Positions 8,892 to 17,494 of a stretch of 64,000 nucleotides of DNA are shown here, in pieces. Within the stretch, counting starts at the first letter, position 1; each line of letters starts with the position of its first letter. The notes beneath the pieces were generated by a model, which had not been told where the DNA came from, did not search any database, and saw only the letters and a program-made list of their open reading frames with translations. The DNA is from Campylobacteraceae bacterium (GTDB taxonomy: Bacteria; Campylobacterota; Campylobacteria; Campylobacterales; Arcobacteraceae): assembly GCA_013373175.1 (NCBI GenBank), contig JABXII010000007.1, positions 78,528 through 142,527 of the forward strand. The letters run 5' to 3'. The translations under genes were made by a program, and so were the position numbers.

Positions 8892-8915
8892 AGATTAAGT
8901 CCGAAGACTTAATCT
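8892..8915 (-). terminator. Hairpin with UUCG tetraloop after ccsBA
   Basis: A perfect 10-bp inverted repeat (AGATTAAGTC with GACTTAATCT) encloses a four-base loop that reads UUCG on the minus-strand transcript. It overlaps the last bases of ccsBA. The following T-tract is weak (TTGCTTC), so termination efficiency is uncertain. Confidence 0.6.
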
Positions 8916-11664
8916 ATTTTTTTGTATGACAAATGTCATCTTTTAGGTTTCTGTTTTTAAATGCTAATACAATAGTTATAAATACTGTTGCAGTTAAATA
9001 GTAAACCCACATTGGAATTGGTACTGGATCACCTGTTGCATATGAGTGAAGTCCAGATAAGTAAAAGTTAACTCCAAAGTATGTCATTAAAATTGAAGAG
9101 AACGACAATAATGATGCAACTGAGAAGGCATATGGAGTATTAAGTTTTTTAACAAATCTCATATGAACTACAAATACATATATTACGATTGATACATAAG
9201 CCCAAGTCTCTTTTGGATCCCATCCCCAATATCTACCCCAAGATTCATTTGCCCAAACACCACCTAAGAAGTTACCAATAGTTATTGCACTAAGTCCAAT
9301 AATTAATGAAATCTCATTAATAGCAGTTACTTGTTTGATTGTTTCATCAAGGTGTGGTCTATTTTTTCTAAAAATGAATAATATTAAAGTCATAAATCCT
9401 AAAATAGCACTAAGTCCAAAGAAACCATATGAAGCTGTTAATATAGATACATGGATAGTTAACCAATAAGATTTAAGTACTGGAACTAAGTTTGTTATTT
9501 GTGGGTCTATACTTGTTAAGTGAGCTGTAAACATAAAGATAGCTGCAACTATAATAGAAGCACTTAAAGCAAGTAAAGATTTTCTAAAGAACACAACCCC
9601 TGCAAATACCGCTGACCATGAAATATAAAGTAATGATTCATAAGTATCTGACCATGGAGCATGGCCTGAGATAATCCATCTAAATCCCATTCCAAATGAA
9701 TGTGCTGCAAATAATAAACTTAACATAATAAAGAAAAATAGTGTAGTTTTTCTTGGTTTGATTTTTGGATTAAATACTACAATAAACGCAACAACTAGCA
9801 TAATAAATCCTACAAATAGATATGCTACTGTTAGTTTTTCAAAAATTTGTAATTTGTTAAATGCAATCTCTCTTTCAATTTGAGATTTTGAAGGCATTAC
9901 TTCTTTCCCAACTTGAGTTTGATACTCTTGAATCATTCCTATAAATCTATTAGATAATTCCCATTTTTCACTAATAACAGAGTTTAAAAATCCTCTTACA
10001 AGTGTTTCAATTGCTTTTTGATTATCACCTTCAAAACCTTCAATAGCATCTAAAGGAGAATACCATTTATTGTTTTCAATTTTTTGTGCATCAGTTTTAG
10101 GGAAAATATTAAATAAACTTCCATTATAAACCATATATGAAATACTTAATCTTTCATCAAGTCTTACAATATCTTTTTCATAAGTTCCTCTTTGATTAGG
10201 ACTAATCATTGAGATTCTTTGTGTTTCTTCTTGAAGAATATATTTGTTGTCTTTAAATACTTCTGTAAATGCTATATATTTTCTATCTTTCTCAACACCT
10301 AAAAACTCTTTTAACTTAGGTGTTTTAATTCTAATCATTCTCATGTTTCGCCAGATTTCTGGTCTTGTAAGCATTCCTAATACAATTTGGTCTGCATTCA
10401 TATCAAACATCGTTGATTTACCTGAAAGTTTACTAAGAATCTCATGGTTAAGAGTATCAAGTGGTTTCATTCTTCCACCATTACTTTGAACAACTATTTC
10501 AGAGAAGTTTTTTGCAGTTTCAACTGAATCTTTTTTAAATCTCTCTAAGTATTTTTCTACCTCTTGCTTATTAGGAGAAAAATTAGCTAATTTATCTTCT
10601 GCATGTAAGTTTGTACTTGCAAAAGTAATAAAACAGGCAGCTACAATTGAAGCTAAATTTTTACCACTTACATATTTAGTAAGTTTCCAGAATCTTGATT
10701 TTTTATCAAAAAGATTCCAAATAAGTCCTAATGCTAGCAAGAAATACCCTAAATAAGTTGGCCATTTCCCTGGGTCATTATTTACAGATAATACTGTTCC
10801 TTTTTCATCTGGGTCATATGAACTTTGGAAGAATAAGAAGTTTCCTTCATGTAATGTTCTATTCATAAAAATCCTATAGTCATATTTTTTACCATCAGGT
10901 TTAATAACTGTTACTTCTGAAGCATAAGATGATGGAGCCATACTTCCTGGGTATCTATCTAGTTGAAAGTCTTTTAATTGAATTGCAAAAGGAAGTTCAA
11001 GTGTTTTTGAACCATATTCTAATGTTACAACACTATCACCAAAGTCTTCTACTTTTGTAATACCTTTCATTCCTCTTTTACCAGGAAGCTTAACAGTTTT
11101 TGTTTCACCATTTAATGAAACATCTACTGTTAAAATACCCATGTCATTTTTGCCTTTTTTTGCATACATATAGTTGTTAAAGTCTACTGTTAATTCTTTA
11201 TTATCAAAAGAAATAGAGTGAGAAAAATCATTACTACCTAAAGCAGTAAATTCCATTGGGTACTCTTTGTAGTATGTTGCATCTTTTTGTTTGATTTTTA
11301 CCTGTAAGTATGGCTCTAAAGATATCATTCTGTTTTGAATTTGACCTTCTCTAATTTGCATGATACCTTCATAACCTACATATCTAGTCACTGCTGCACC
11401 AATTAATATCACAACAAAAGATAAATGAAAAATAAACCTTGGTTTATGTCTCCACATTTTATATTTATAAATTATACCTGTTAAGTTAATAGTTGTTAAA
11501 ACTAATACTGTTTCATACCAGAAGTGGTTATAAACAAGAACTCTAGCAGATGATGTACCGAAATCATTTTCGATGAAAGTTGCTACCCCAGCCCCGGTGG
11601 CCAGAAGAGCTAAAAGAATAAGTGTTGTCTTGAAGGAGAACAAGACCTCAGTTAGCTGTTTCAA
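8914..11664 (-). CDS. ccsBA: CcsBA cytochrome c biogenesis protein (ResB-CcsA fusion)
   Basis: 916 aa, a natural fusion typical of Campylobacterota. The N-terminal ResB/CcsB part has membrane helices near 13-33, 45-65 and 75-95 and a large periplasmic domain up to about 300. The C-terminal CcsA part (about 590-900) has many helices and the haem-handling WWD motif (WGRYWGWDPKETWA). It exports haem and attaches it to CXXCH apocytochromes at the periplasmic face (system II). The start is TTG, with AAGGA 8 nt upstream. A separate promoter lies immediately upstream. This replaces the whole Ccm system and suggests a c-type-cytochrome-rich respiratory chain. Confidence 0.95.
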   Translation of the reverse strand: MKQLTEVLFSFKTTLILLALLATGAGVATFIENDFGTSSARVLVYNHFWYETVLVLTTINLTGIIYKYKMWRHKPRFIFHLSFVVILIGAAVTRYVGYEGIMQIREGQIQNRMISLEPYLQVKIKQKDATYYKEYPMEFTALGSNDFSHSISFDNKELTVDFNNYMYAKKGKNDMGILTVDVSLNGETKTVKLPGKRGMKGITKVEDFGDSVVTLEYGSKTLELPFAIQLKDFQLDRYPGSMAPSSYASEVTVIKPDGKKYDYRIFMNRTLHEGNFLFFQSSYDPDEKGTVLSVNNDPGKWPTYLGYFLLALGLIWNLFDKKSRFWKLTKYVSGKNLASIVAACFITFASTNLHAEDKLANFSPNKQEVEKYLERFKKDSVETAKNFSEIVVQSNGGRMKPLDTLNHEILSKLSGKSTMFDMNADQIVLGMLTRPEIWRNMRMIRIKTPKLKEFLGVEKDRKYIAFTEVFKDNKYILQEETQRISMISPNQRGTYEKDIVRLDERLSISYMVYNGSLFNIFPKTDAQKIENNKWYSPLDAIEGFEGDNQKAIETLVRGFLNSVISEKWELSNRFIGMIQEYQTQVGKEVMPSKSQIEREIAFNKLQIFEKLTVAYLFVGFIMLVVAFIVVFNPKIKPRKTTLFFFIMLSLLFAAHSFGMGFRWIISGHAPWSDTYESLLYISWSAVFAGVVFFRKSLLALSASIIVAAIFMFTAHLTSIDPQITNLVPVLKSYWLTIHVSILTASYGFFGLSAILGFMTLILFIFRKNRPHLDETIKQVTAINEISLIIGLSAITIGNFLGGVWANESWGRYWGWDPKETWAYVSIVIYVFVVHMRFVKKLNTPYAFSVASLLSFSSILMTYFGVNFYLSGLHSYATGDPVPIPMWVYYLTATVFITIVLAFKNRNLKDDICHTKK

Positions 11665-11693
11665 TATAAATCCTTTTTTTAAAGTTAGCGCTA

Positions 11694-11699
11694 ATTATA
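11694..11699 (-). promoter_or_regulatory. Probable -10 box of ccsBA, next to a 10-bp palindrome
   Basis: The minus strand reads TATAAT here, about 30 nt before the ccsBA start. It is followed directly by the perfect palindrome TTAGCGCTAA, which would overlap the transcription start and might be an operator. No clear -35 hexamer is visible, as is usual for this phylum. Confidence 0.5.
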
Positions 11700-11812
11700 C
11701 GTAATATCTATCTAATTAACGTGTAGAAAGTGTTTTTTCCAAATTTTCGTTATTATAACCAAAAAACTTTACTTATTCTTGATTTAAAACAAGTTTTTAA
11801 CTAAATTAAGAT

Positions 11813-11818
11813 TATAAT
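11813..11818 (+). promoter_or_regulatory. -10 box of cmoB implying a leaderless transcript
   Basis: TATAAT ends 6 nt before the cmoB ATG at 11825. Since transcription normally begins about 6-8 nt after the -10 box, the mRNA would start at or next to the start codon. No Shine-Dalgarno is present between them. Confidence 0.5.
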
Positions 11819-11824
11819 TGCCTA

Positions 11825-12739
11825 ATGAATTTAGAAGAACTTAAAAAGAAAAAAGACGACTGTCGAAAATGGAAAAATGTTGAACCTTGGTATAATCAAT
11901 TATTAAAGGTTTTTGACTTACATAAAGAGAAACTACATGTAGATTATGGTGATTGGTTTACAATTGGAAAGAGAGAAGATTTAACAGATAGTGAATTTGC
12001 TCTAATAGAAGAAACAGCAAAAAAACTTATTCCTTGGAGAAAAGGACCTTTTAATTTATTTGGTTTAGAAATAGATAGTGAATGGCAAAGTAATATAAAA
12101 TATAATCTAATTAGACCTCATTTTAATCTAAAAGATAAAATTGTTGCAGATATTGGTTGTAACAATGGATATTATATGTTTAGAATGCTTGAAGATAAAC
12201 CAAAAAGATTAATTGGATTTGATCCTGCTCCTTTAACTTTACATCAGTTTGAGTTTATTAATCATTTTGTTAAATCAGATATTGTATATGAAATGCTTGG
12301 AGTAGAGCATTTAGAGTATTATAATCACAAGTTTGATTTTATCTTTATGCTTGGTGTTTTATATCATAGACCAGATCCTGTAGGAACTTTAAAATCACTG
12401 GCACGTGGTTTAAACTCAAAGGGTGAGATTTTAATTGATACTTTTATGATTGATGGAGAAGAAGAAATTTGCTTAACTCCAAATAAAAGATACTCTAAAA
12501 TTCCAAATATTTACTTTATACCAACTATTCCTGCTTTAAGAAATTGGTTAAGTAGGGCAGGTTTTGAAGATATTGAAGTAATTGCGACTACAACTACAAC
12601 TAGTGAAGAGCAAAGAAAAACAAAATGGTCATTTGATCAAAGTTTAGAAGATTTTTTAGATCCACAAGATCCAAGTAGAACAGTTGAAGGTTATCCTGCT
12701 CCAAAAAGAGTTTATATGAAAGCAAGAAAGATACAATAG
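11825..12739 (+). CDS. cmoB: tRNA U34 carboxymethyltransferase CmoB
   Basis: 304 aa. The SAM-dependent methyltransferase fold is seen from motif I VADIGCNNGYYMFRM (about 112-126), FDPAPLTLHQFEFI, and GVLYHRPDPV. These are specific to CmoB, which uses carboxy-S-adenosyl-methionine to turn 5-hydroxyuridine at tRNA position 34 into 5-carboxymethoxyuridine. The N-terminal region (KKKDDCRKWKNVEPWYNQLL) also matches the family. CmoA, which makes the cofactor, is not in this window. It is monocistronic and converges on the GGDEF gene through a shared hairpin. No ribosome-binding site precedes the ATG. Confidence 0.95.
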   Translation: MNLEELKKKKDDCRKWKNVEPWYNQLLKVFDLHKEKLHVDYGDWFTIGKREDLTDSEFALIEETAKKLIPWRKGPFNLFGLEIDSEWQSNIKYNLIRPHFNLKDKIVADIGCNNGYYMFRMLEDKPKRLIGFDPAPLTLHQFEFINHFVKSDIVYEMLGVEHLEYYNHKFDFIFMLGVLYHRPDPVGTLKSLARGLNSKGEILIDTFMIDGEEEICLTPNKRYSKIPNIYFIPTIPALRNWLSRAGFEDIEVIATTTTTSEEQRKTKWSFDQSLEDFLDPQDPSRTVEGYPAPKRVYMKARKIQ

Positions 12740-12758
12740 ATTAGAATAAATCTATTGT
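12733..12758. terminator. Bidirectional hairpin between cmoB and the GGDEF gene
   Basis: ACAATAGATT and AATCTATTGT form a 10-bp stem with a 6-nt loop. The stop codons of both convergent genes lie inside the stem or loop, so the structure serves both transcripts. The T-tracts are short. Confidence 0.5.
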
Positions 12759-13715
12759 GTCATCTGGCGTTAAATCTTTATAGTTGAAGAATTGGCTTCT
12801 TCCTCTATTTTTTGCTTCATATAGAGCTATGTCTGCATTTTTAATAGTTTTATCAATATTGTCATCACTATCTAAAGTATTAAATACATCATATCCTATA
12901 CAAATTGTTTTTTGTAAAGTATGTCCTGCTTCATTTACAGTTACTTTTATTTGGGCAAAATCATTTATTATATTTTGTGCAATTTTAGCAATTTCACTTT
13001 CACTTGTTGTGCTAAGCATAGAAATTAAAAATTCATCTCCACTTAGTCTTGCAACCATATCAAATTCAGAAATATTTGAGTGAATAACTCTTGCTAATTC
13101 TACTAATACTTGGTCTGCAATCTCATGGTCAAATTCATCAATAACAGCTTTAAAGTGGTCAACACCAACCATTAAGAAGTAAATACTTTTATACTCTTTT
13201 TTAGATAAAGTGATTTGTTTATTTAGATTTTCAATTAAGTAATGTCTATTATAAACTTTTGTAACAGAATCTAAAGATAAAGATTCTATGAAGTTTTTCT
13301 TAATAATACCATTTTGAATAATTGGTGAAATTTGAAATAGTGCAGATTCTATTACATTGTATTGTGAAGATAAAATATCATGATGCTCTTTTGAAGAAGC
13401 ACAGAATGATACAATAGCATTTAGATTTGTATGGGTATTAATAATAAAGAAGAAAGATAATGAATCATCTAAATAAAATTCATCTCCTTCAATAAATACA
13501 TTTTCTCTATTATTTCTTTCAATATCAAATAGGGCAAAAGTCACATTATCAACATCAAAGTTTGTATGTAGCCAAAGATATATGTCTTCAGCCATTTGTT
13601 TTAGGTTTGAAGAGTATTGTAATTGGTCATATAGTTTATAGATATTTTCTAATGCTTTAAAGTCTTTTTCATTCGTTTTTGCTGATTTTACTAATTCTAA
13701 AATATTATTTTTCAT
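12741..13715 (-). CDS. GGDEF-domain protein (SGDEF active-site variant)
   Basis: 324 aa, no membrane segment. An N-terminal sensory region of about 150 residues, possibly GAF-like, precedes a GGDEF domain (about 155-315). The signature is ARLSGDEF, an accepted active variant. The inhibitory-site position five residues upstream reads SEFD rather than RxxD, so product feedback is probably lost. The metal/substrate segment is VGVDHFKAVIDEFDHEIADQ. It is the last gene of an apparent operon with a paralogue 8 nt upstream and a metallo-hydrolase before that. It may make cyclic di-GMP; activity is inferred from motif only. Confidence 0.85.
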   Translation of the reverse strand: MKNNILELVKSAKTNEKDFKALENIYKLYDQLQYSSNLKQMAEDIYLWLHTNFDVDNVTFALFDIERNNRENVFIEGDEFYLDDSLSFFFIINTHTNLNAIVSFCASSKEHHDILSSQYNVIESALFQISPIIQNGIIKKNFIESLSLDSVTKVYNRHYLIENLNKQITLSKKEYKSIYFLMVGVDHFKAVIDEFDHEIADQVLVELARVIHSNISEFDMVARLSGDEFLISMLSTTSESEIAKIAQNIINDFAQIKVTVNEAGHTLQKTICIGYDVFNTLDSDDNIDKTIKNADIALYEAKNRGRSQFFNYKDLTPDDTIDLF

Positions 13716-13723
13716 TCTATCCC

Positions 13724-14635
13724 TTAAAAAAGATCTATTGTATTTGTCTCTTCTTTTTTAAATTTGAAAAGCTGGCTTCTACCTTTATTTCTTGCTTCAT
13801 AAAGGGCAATATCAGAAGATCTGAAAATCTCTTCTGTTTTACTTGCATCATCAGGAAACATAGAAATACCAGCACAAATTGTTTTCATCAGTGTTTGATT
13901 TGTACTCATGTTAACAATAACTTTTTTCTTCTTAAAGTTTTCTATTATTTTTTCTGCAACTTTTATTGCATTTTCTTCATTTGAAACATTATGTAAAATA
14001 ATTAGAAACTCATCTGAGTCAATTCTTGCAACTATATCAGATGTTCTAACAGAGTCTTTTAAGCTAACTGCTAATTCTTTTAAAACTTTATCTCCAATTT
14101 TATAATCGAATTCATCAATAACAGCTTTAAAGTGGTCAATCCCAATTTTTAAAAAAGCTATTTTCTTTTTTTCCCTTGATGAAAGTGGAAGAATAGTTTT
14201 TAAATACTCATCTACATACTGTCTATTATAAAGACCTGTTAATGTATCTTTTAATGATATCTCTTTAAGTTGAGATGTTAAGTATTTATTATATATAGTT
14301 TGAGAAATTAAGTTAAATGTTGTTCTTATTATATCTGTAGTAGATTCAATTTTATCTTGTTCTTTTTCTGATTCAAAGTAGAAAGTTATCTCTAACTCAT
14401 CATTTTCATCAAGTTTTACAAATAAGTTTTTTCTTATAAACTCTTTTTCTTCATCAATATTAGAGTAAATACTTCTATTATTAATACATGCTTTAATTCT
14501 AGATATTCCAAAATCTTTATTTAAATAAGATGATAGATATGCAAAGATATCATCTAATTTATTCAAAGTCTTTAAATGGTCGTTTAATGCAATAATCATT
14601 TGAAAACTATAAGAATTTAACTTATTATACTTCAT
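13724..14635 (-). CDS. GGDEF-domain protein with degenerate active site (DSDEF)
   Basis: 303 aa, soluble. An N-terminal region (about 1-140) of no recognised family is followed by a GGDEF fold (about 145-295) with IGIDHFKAVIDEFDYKIGDK. The signature is ARIDSDEF, lacking both glycines, so diguanylate cyclase activity is doubtful. The inhibitory site RTSD is intact five residues upstream, which would suit a cyclic di-GMP receptor. It is clearly a tandem paralogue of the next gene: both share HFKAVIDEFD, end in DLF, and have similar lengths. It starts 15 nt after the metallo-hydrolase gene. Confidence 0.85.
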   Translation of the reverse strand: MKYNKLNSYSFQMIIALNDHLKTLNKLDDIFAYLSSYLNKDFGISRIKACINNRSIYSNIDEEKEFIRKNLFVKLDENDELEITFYFESEKEQDKIESTTDIIRTTFNLISQTIYNKYLTSQLKEISLKDTLTGLYNRQYVDEYLKTILPLSSREKKKIAFLKIGIDHFKAVIDEFDYKIGDKVLKELAVSLKDSVRTSDIVARIDSDEFLIILHNVSNEENAIKVAEKIIENFKKKKVIVNMSTNQTLMKTICAGISMFPDDASKTEEIFRSSDIALYEARNKGRSQLFKFKKEETNTIDLF

Positions 14636-14650
14636 ATTTTTACCTAACTG

Positions 14651-15244
14651 TTATAAATAATTTTTCCAATTTATTAAAGAGTCTCTTTCACTATTTAAAG
14701 ATGTAGCTGGACCATGACCAGGGTAAATCCTAATGTCTTTTTCCCATGCTAATATCTTATCAATACTTTTTTTCATCTTTTCTGGACTAGAAAAAGGAAA
14801 GTCTGTTCTTCCAATTGAATTACTAAAAATAAAGTCACCTGAGAATAGGTGGTTATCTATTTCAATTGCAGAACATCCTGGTGTATGGCCAGGAAAGTAA
14901 TGAAACTTAACTTTTATTCCATCAAAATCAAACTCTTCATCAGGCTCAACTAATACGTCAGCACATGAAGGATTCATTCCAAACCCATAAGGGTCTTTTT
15001 CTAGCATAAAATTGTCTTCTTTAGGAGTGTAAATCTTTAAACCTAATTTCTCACTCACTTCTTTGTTTGACCAAACATGGTCAAAATGCCCATGTGTATT
15101 TAAAACTGCAACCGGGTTTTGAACATTCTGTAAAACCCATTTTGTAGCACCTACACCTGGATCAATAATAAAATCTTTCCCATCTACAGTAATAATGTAA
15201 CAGTTTGTTTGATAATCACCCATTGGTTGGACTTTTAATGACAT
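14651..15244 (-). CDS. MBL-fold metallo-hydrolase, glyoxalase II-like
   Basis: 197 aa. The metal-binding motif is NTHGHFDHVW (HxHxDH), followed by FPGHTPGCS, LFSGDFIF and IYPGHGPAT, the standard His/Asp ligands of the beta-lactamase fold. The short length and C-terminus fit the YcbL-type hydroxyacylglutathione hydrolase-like subgroup rather than full GloB. It probably hydrolyses a thioester such as lactoyl-glutathione or a related adduct. ATG start with AAGGA upstream. It is the first gene of a transcript with two GGDEF genes and is divergent from the DUF455 gene. Confidence 0.88.
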   Translation of the reverse strand: MSLKVQPMGDYQTNCYIITVDGKDFIIDPGVGATKWVLQNVQNPVAVLNTHGHFDHVWSNKEVSEKLGLKIYTPKEDNFMLEKDPYGFGMNPSCADVLVEPDEEFDFDGIKVKFHYFPGHTPGCSAIEIDNHLFSGDFIFSNSIGRTDFPFSSPEKMKKSIDKILAWEKDIRIYPGHGPATSLNSERDSLINWKNYL

Positions 15245-15310
15245 AGTTCTTTAATCCTTAGTTAGCTAAAATTTAATCTAGTATATTAAATTAAAACTGT
15301 AAGGAAGATT

Positions 15311-16129
15311 ATGCATTATCATTTAAGGCTAGAAAAAATCGTACTTGAAGCTAACCCTCAAAAAAAGATTAGCGACTTCAAAGCCTTTTATAACGATTAT
15401 TTAAACAAAAAATCACAATTTGATTACAATTATACACCATATGAGCTAAAAAATCCATCTTATTATGATTTTTTGAAAATTGTATTACCAAAAGAGGTAA
15501 AAACTCCAAAATATTTCAATACTGATGAAGGCAAAATAATACTTCTTCATACTATTGCACATATTGAATATAGTGCTATAGATTTGGCTTTAGATGCTGC
15601 TTTGAGATTCAAAAACTTACCAAAAGAGTATTATGACGATTGGTTAGAAGTTGCAAATGATGAAGTAAGGCATTTTGAGATGCTTGAAGGTTTACTTAAA
15701 GAGTTAGGTTCATATTATGGAGAGCTTGAGGTTCATACAAACCTTTTTGAAGCAATGAAAAGTACACCTGATTTATTATCTAGAATGGCTGTGGTACCAA
15801 GATTTTTAGAAGCTAATGGCTTAGAACAAAATCCAAAGATAATGGAAAAACTAAACTCAAATATAGATGATTTTAATCAAAAGATACTAGATGCTTTAGA
15901 AATTATTTTAGAAGAAGAGGTTGACCATGTAACAAAAGGTGATAGATGGTTTAAGTTTGAGTGTAAAAGACAAGGTTTAGACCCTGAGAAAACTTATATA
16001 GAGATTTTAGAAAAAGTATTCCCAGGTAGTACAACAAAAAAATATCAATTAAATATAGAGGCTAGAAAAAAAGCAGGTTTTTCTTGTGATGAGTTAAAGT
16101 TTTTATCTAAGAAACAAGATTGTAATTAA
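15311..16129 (+). CDS. DUF455 family ferritin-like protein
   Basis: 272 aa. The four-helix ferritin-like metal-binding pattern is visible: HTIAHIEYSAIDLA, NDEVRHFEML, and EEEVDHVTKGDRWF, each with the Glu/His spacing of a di-iron site. The family (DUF455) is widespread and is sometimes linked to tRNA-modifying or oxidative-stress di-iron enzymes, but no function is firmly known. ATG start with AAGGA 7 nt upstream. It is monocistronic, ending in a strong hairpin shared with the convergent fdhC. Confidence 0.9.
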   Translation: MHYHLRLEKIVLEANPQKKISDFKAFYNDYLNKKSQFDYNYTPYELKNPSYYDFLKIVLPKEVKTPKYFNTDEGKIILLHTIAHIEYSAIDLALDAALRFKNLPKEYYDDWLEVANDEVRHFEMLEGLLKELGSYYGELEVHTNLFEAMKSTPDLLSRMAVVPRFLEANGLEQNPKIMEKLNSNIDDFNQKILDALEIILEEEVDHVTKGDRWFKFECKRQGLDPEKTYIEILEKVFPGSTTKKYQLNIEARKKAGFSCDELKFLSKKQDCN

Positions 16130-16157
16130 TACAAAGGAGTTTTATCCTTTGTATTAA
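16126..16157. terminator. Bidirectional terminator
   Basis: A perfect 13-bp stem (TTAATACAAAGGA and TCCTTTGTATTAA) with a 6-nt loop lies between the convergent DUF455 gene and fdhC. It is one of the strongest hairpins in the window. Confidence 0.75.
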
Positions 16158-16168
16158 TAAAGTTACTA

Positions 16169-17050
16169 CTAATTTTTTTCAAGCTCTTTATGGTAAGAAC
16201 TATGAAGAATTTTCATTTCCTCTTCTTCTTTATATCCATTAATCATACTAACAATTGCACCTTTAATTGCAAAAACAGACATATATAAATGAGTAAAGAA
16301 TAATGCAACCATTGCAAGACCTACTGCACTATGTACTATAATACATATTCTTAGCATTTCTATTTTTGTTAAACCAAACATAGTTAAAACCGCTAAATTT
16401 AAATCTTGAACATATAGTGTTGCACCTGTAAAAATCATTGCAACTCCACCAATAGTACAAACCCAAAACCACATTTTTTGTCCAGCATTAAATTTTCCTG
16501 CAGGAACTGGTTTCTTTTCTTTTGATAAATATCCACCTAAAATCATAAACCATTTTATATCTTCTGCAGTAAAAAGCATACTTTTAAGCCACATTAAAAA
16601 CATTGGTACTACACTTATCATAAAAAGAATAGTTGAAACAGCATGAAGTTCTTTACAAGCTTTTACAAACTCTCCTCCACCAAATGCTGAACCAAACATC
16701 ATAATTAATCCTGTAGGAATAATTATTAAAAATGAAATAGCTGCCATACCGTGTATTATTCTATTAAATAAACTAAACACATAATACTTTTTACCATCAT
16801 GACTGAATTTTTTTGGTCCTATAATTAAGAAATGAATTAAAAATACTAATGGCACAATTAGAATAATTGATAAATAAGCATTTTCAAATATTTTTGTTTG
16901 AAGATATACAAACATTTCCCCTAATTGAGTATTACCAGTTTTTTGATATGCAAGCATATTTGTAATAATCTCTTGGTTAGCATCACTTACAGTTGTGTGT
17001 GCAAACAGTGCACTTGATAGAAATAACATCACTAATAGATATTTTTTCAT
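16169..17050 (-). CDS. fdhC: Formate dehydrogenase cytochrome b (gamma) subunit
   Basis: 293 aa. A signal-like N-terminus (residues 1-17) is followed by one extra membrane helix near 57-75 and four core helices (about 93-117, 133-155, 190-212, 235-258). The histidines of the FdnI-type dihaem cytochrome b lie within FNRIIHGMAA, CKELHAVSTI and VHSAVGLAMVALFFTHLY. It passes electrons from periplasmic formate oxidation to quinone. ATG with AAGGAG 6 nt upstream. The catalytic and Fe-S subunit genes are not adjacent: the gene is flanked by a terminator and a 530-bp gap, so it is a solitary copy. A related cytochrome b for another oxidoreductase cannot be excluded. Confidence 0.85.
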   Translation of the reverse strand: MKKYLLVMLFLSSALFAHTTVSDANQEIITNMLAYQKTGNTQLGEMFVYLQTKIFENAYLSIILIVPLVFLIHFLIIGPKKFSHDGKKYYVFSLFNRIIHGMAAISFLIIIPTGLIMMFGSAFGGGEFVKACKELHAVSTILFMISVVPMFLMWLKSMLFTAEDIKWFMILGGYLSKEKKPVPAGKFNAGQKMWFWVCTIGGVAMIFTGATLYVQDLNLAVLTMFGLTKIEMLRICIIVHSAVGLAMVALFFTHLYMSVFAIKGAIVSMINGYKEEEEMKILHSSYHKELEKN

Positions 17051-17211
17051 AACGTCTCCTTCATAGAAAAAGCATTTTTTTCAATAAAAAATAGCTTTAT
17101 TTTAAAAGTAAATTAAATATTACTACTAAAATTAAATTCTATACAAATTCTAATAAAAAAGTCAAGTTTTATTTACCTTTTTCTAAAAAAGTAAATAAAT
17201 TTTAACTTTTT

Positions 17212-17225
17212 TTGACCTAAGTCAA
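17212..17225. promoter_or_regulatory. TTGAC-N4-GTCAA palindrome, CRP/FNR-family-like operator
   Basis: A perfect 5-bp inverted repeat with a 4-bp centre lies about 160 nt upstream of fdhC. It differs by one symmetrical base from the FNR consensus TTGAT-N4-ATCAA and matches the spacing of Campylobacter CRP/FNR-family boxes. Control of fdhC by an oxygen- or nitrosative-responsive regulator is plausible but inferred. Confidence 0.4.
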
Positions 17226-17388
17226 GTAAAATTGACCATATATAACCAATAGTAACATTAATCTTAAAAAAAATTATTAGTTTTAAAAGAGTTAAGAATA
17301 TACTATTTTGGCATATTTTTTTCTTTATATTTGTAATCATTGTGTAATTGTCCTTCTTTATAATAATTAAAAATATAAGGAAAATAAT

Positions 17389-17463
17389 ATGGTTACAATA
17401 TATAGAAGTATTTTACATCTTAATGCAAAGTACAATAAGGATACTTTTAAACTATGTATATAA
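17389..17463 (+). CDS. Possible 24-aa small ORF
   Basis: An ATG preceded by AAGGAAAAT opens 24 codons (starting MVTIYRSILHLN) before a TAA. A TATAAT sits at 17359-17364. There is no recognisable family; it could be a leader peptide, a gene remnant, or chance. Kept only because of the good ribosome-binding site and promoter-like box. Confidence 0.2.
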   Translation: MVTIYRSILHLNAKYNKDTFKLCI

Positions 17464-17483
17464 ATATTAGTAGAGAATTTTTA

Positions 17484-17492
17484 TGTTATAGT
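17484..17492 (+). promoter_or_regulatory. Extended -10 promoter for phnN
   Basis: TGTTATAGT is an extended -10 element (TGN plus TATAGT). It would start transcription near 17499, inside the first of the three 31-bp repeats, about 20 nt before the first repeated ATG. Confidence 0.4.
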
Positions 17493-17494
17493 TT

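Larger units (their letters stand above)
17051..17494. other. Gene-poor stretch between fdhC and phnN
   Basis: This AT-rich stretch holds the fdhC upstream region, a TTGAC-N4-GTCAA palindrome (17212-17225), one possible 24-codon ORF with a Shine-Dalgarno (17389-17463), and an extended -10 box before phnN (17484-17492). No RNA gene was recognised. Confidence 0.6.
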
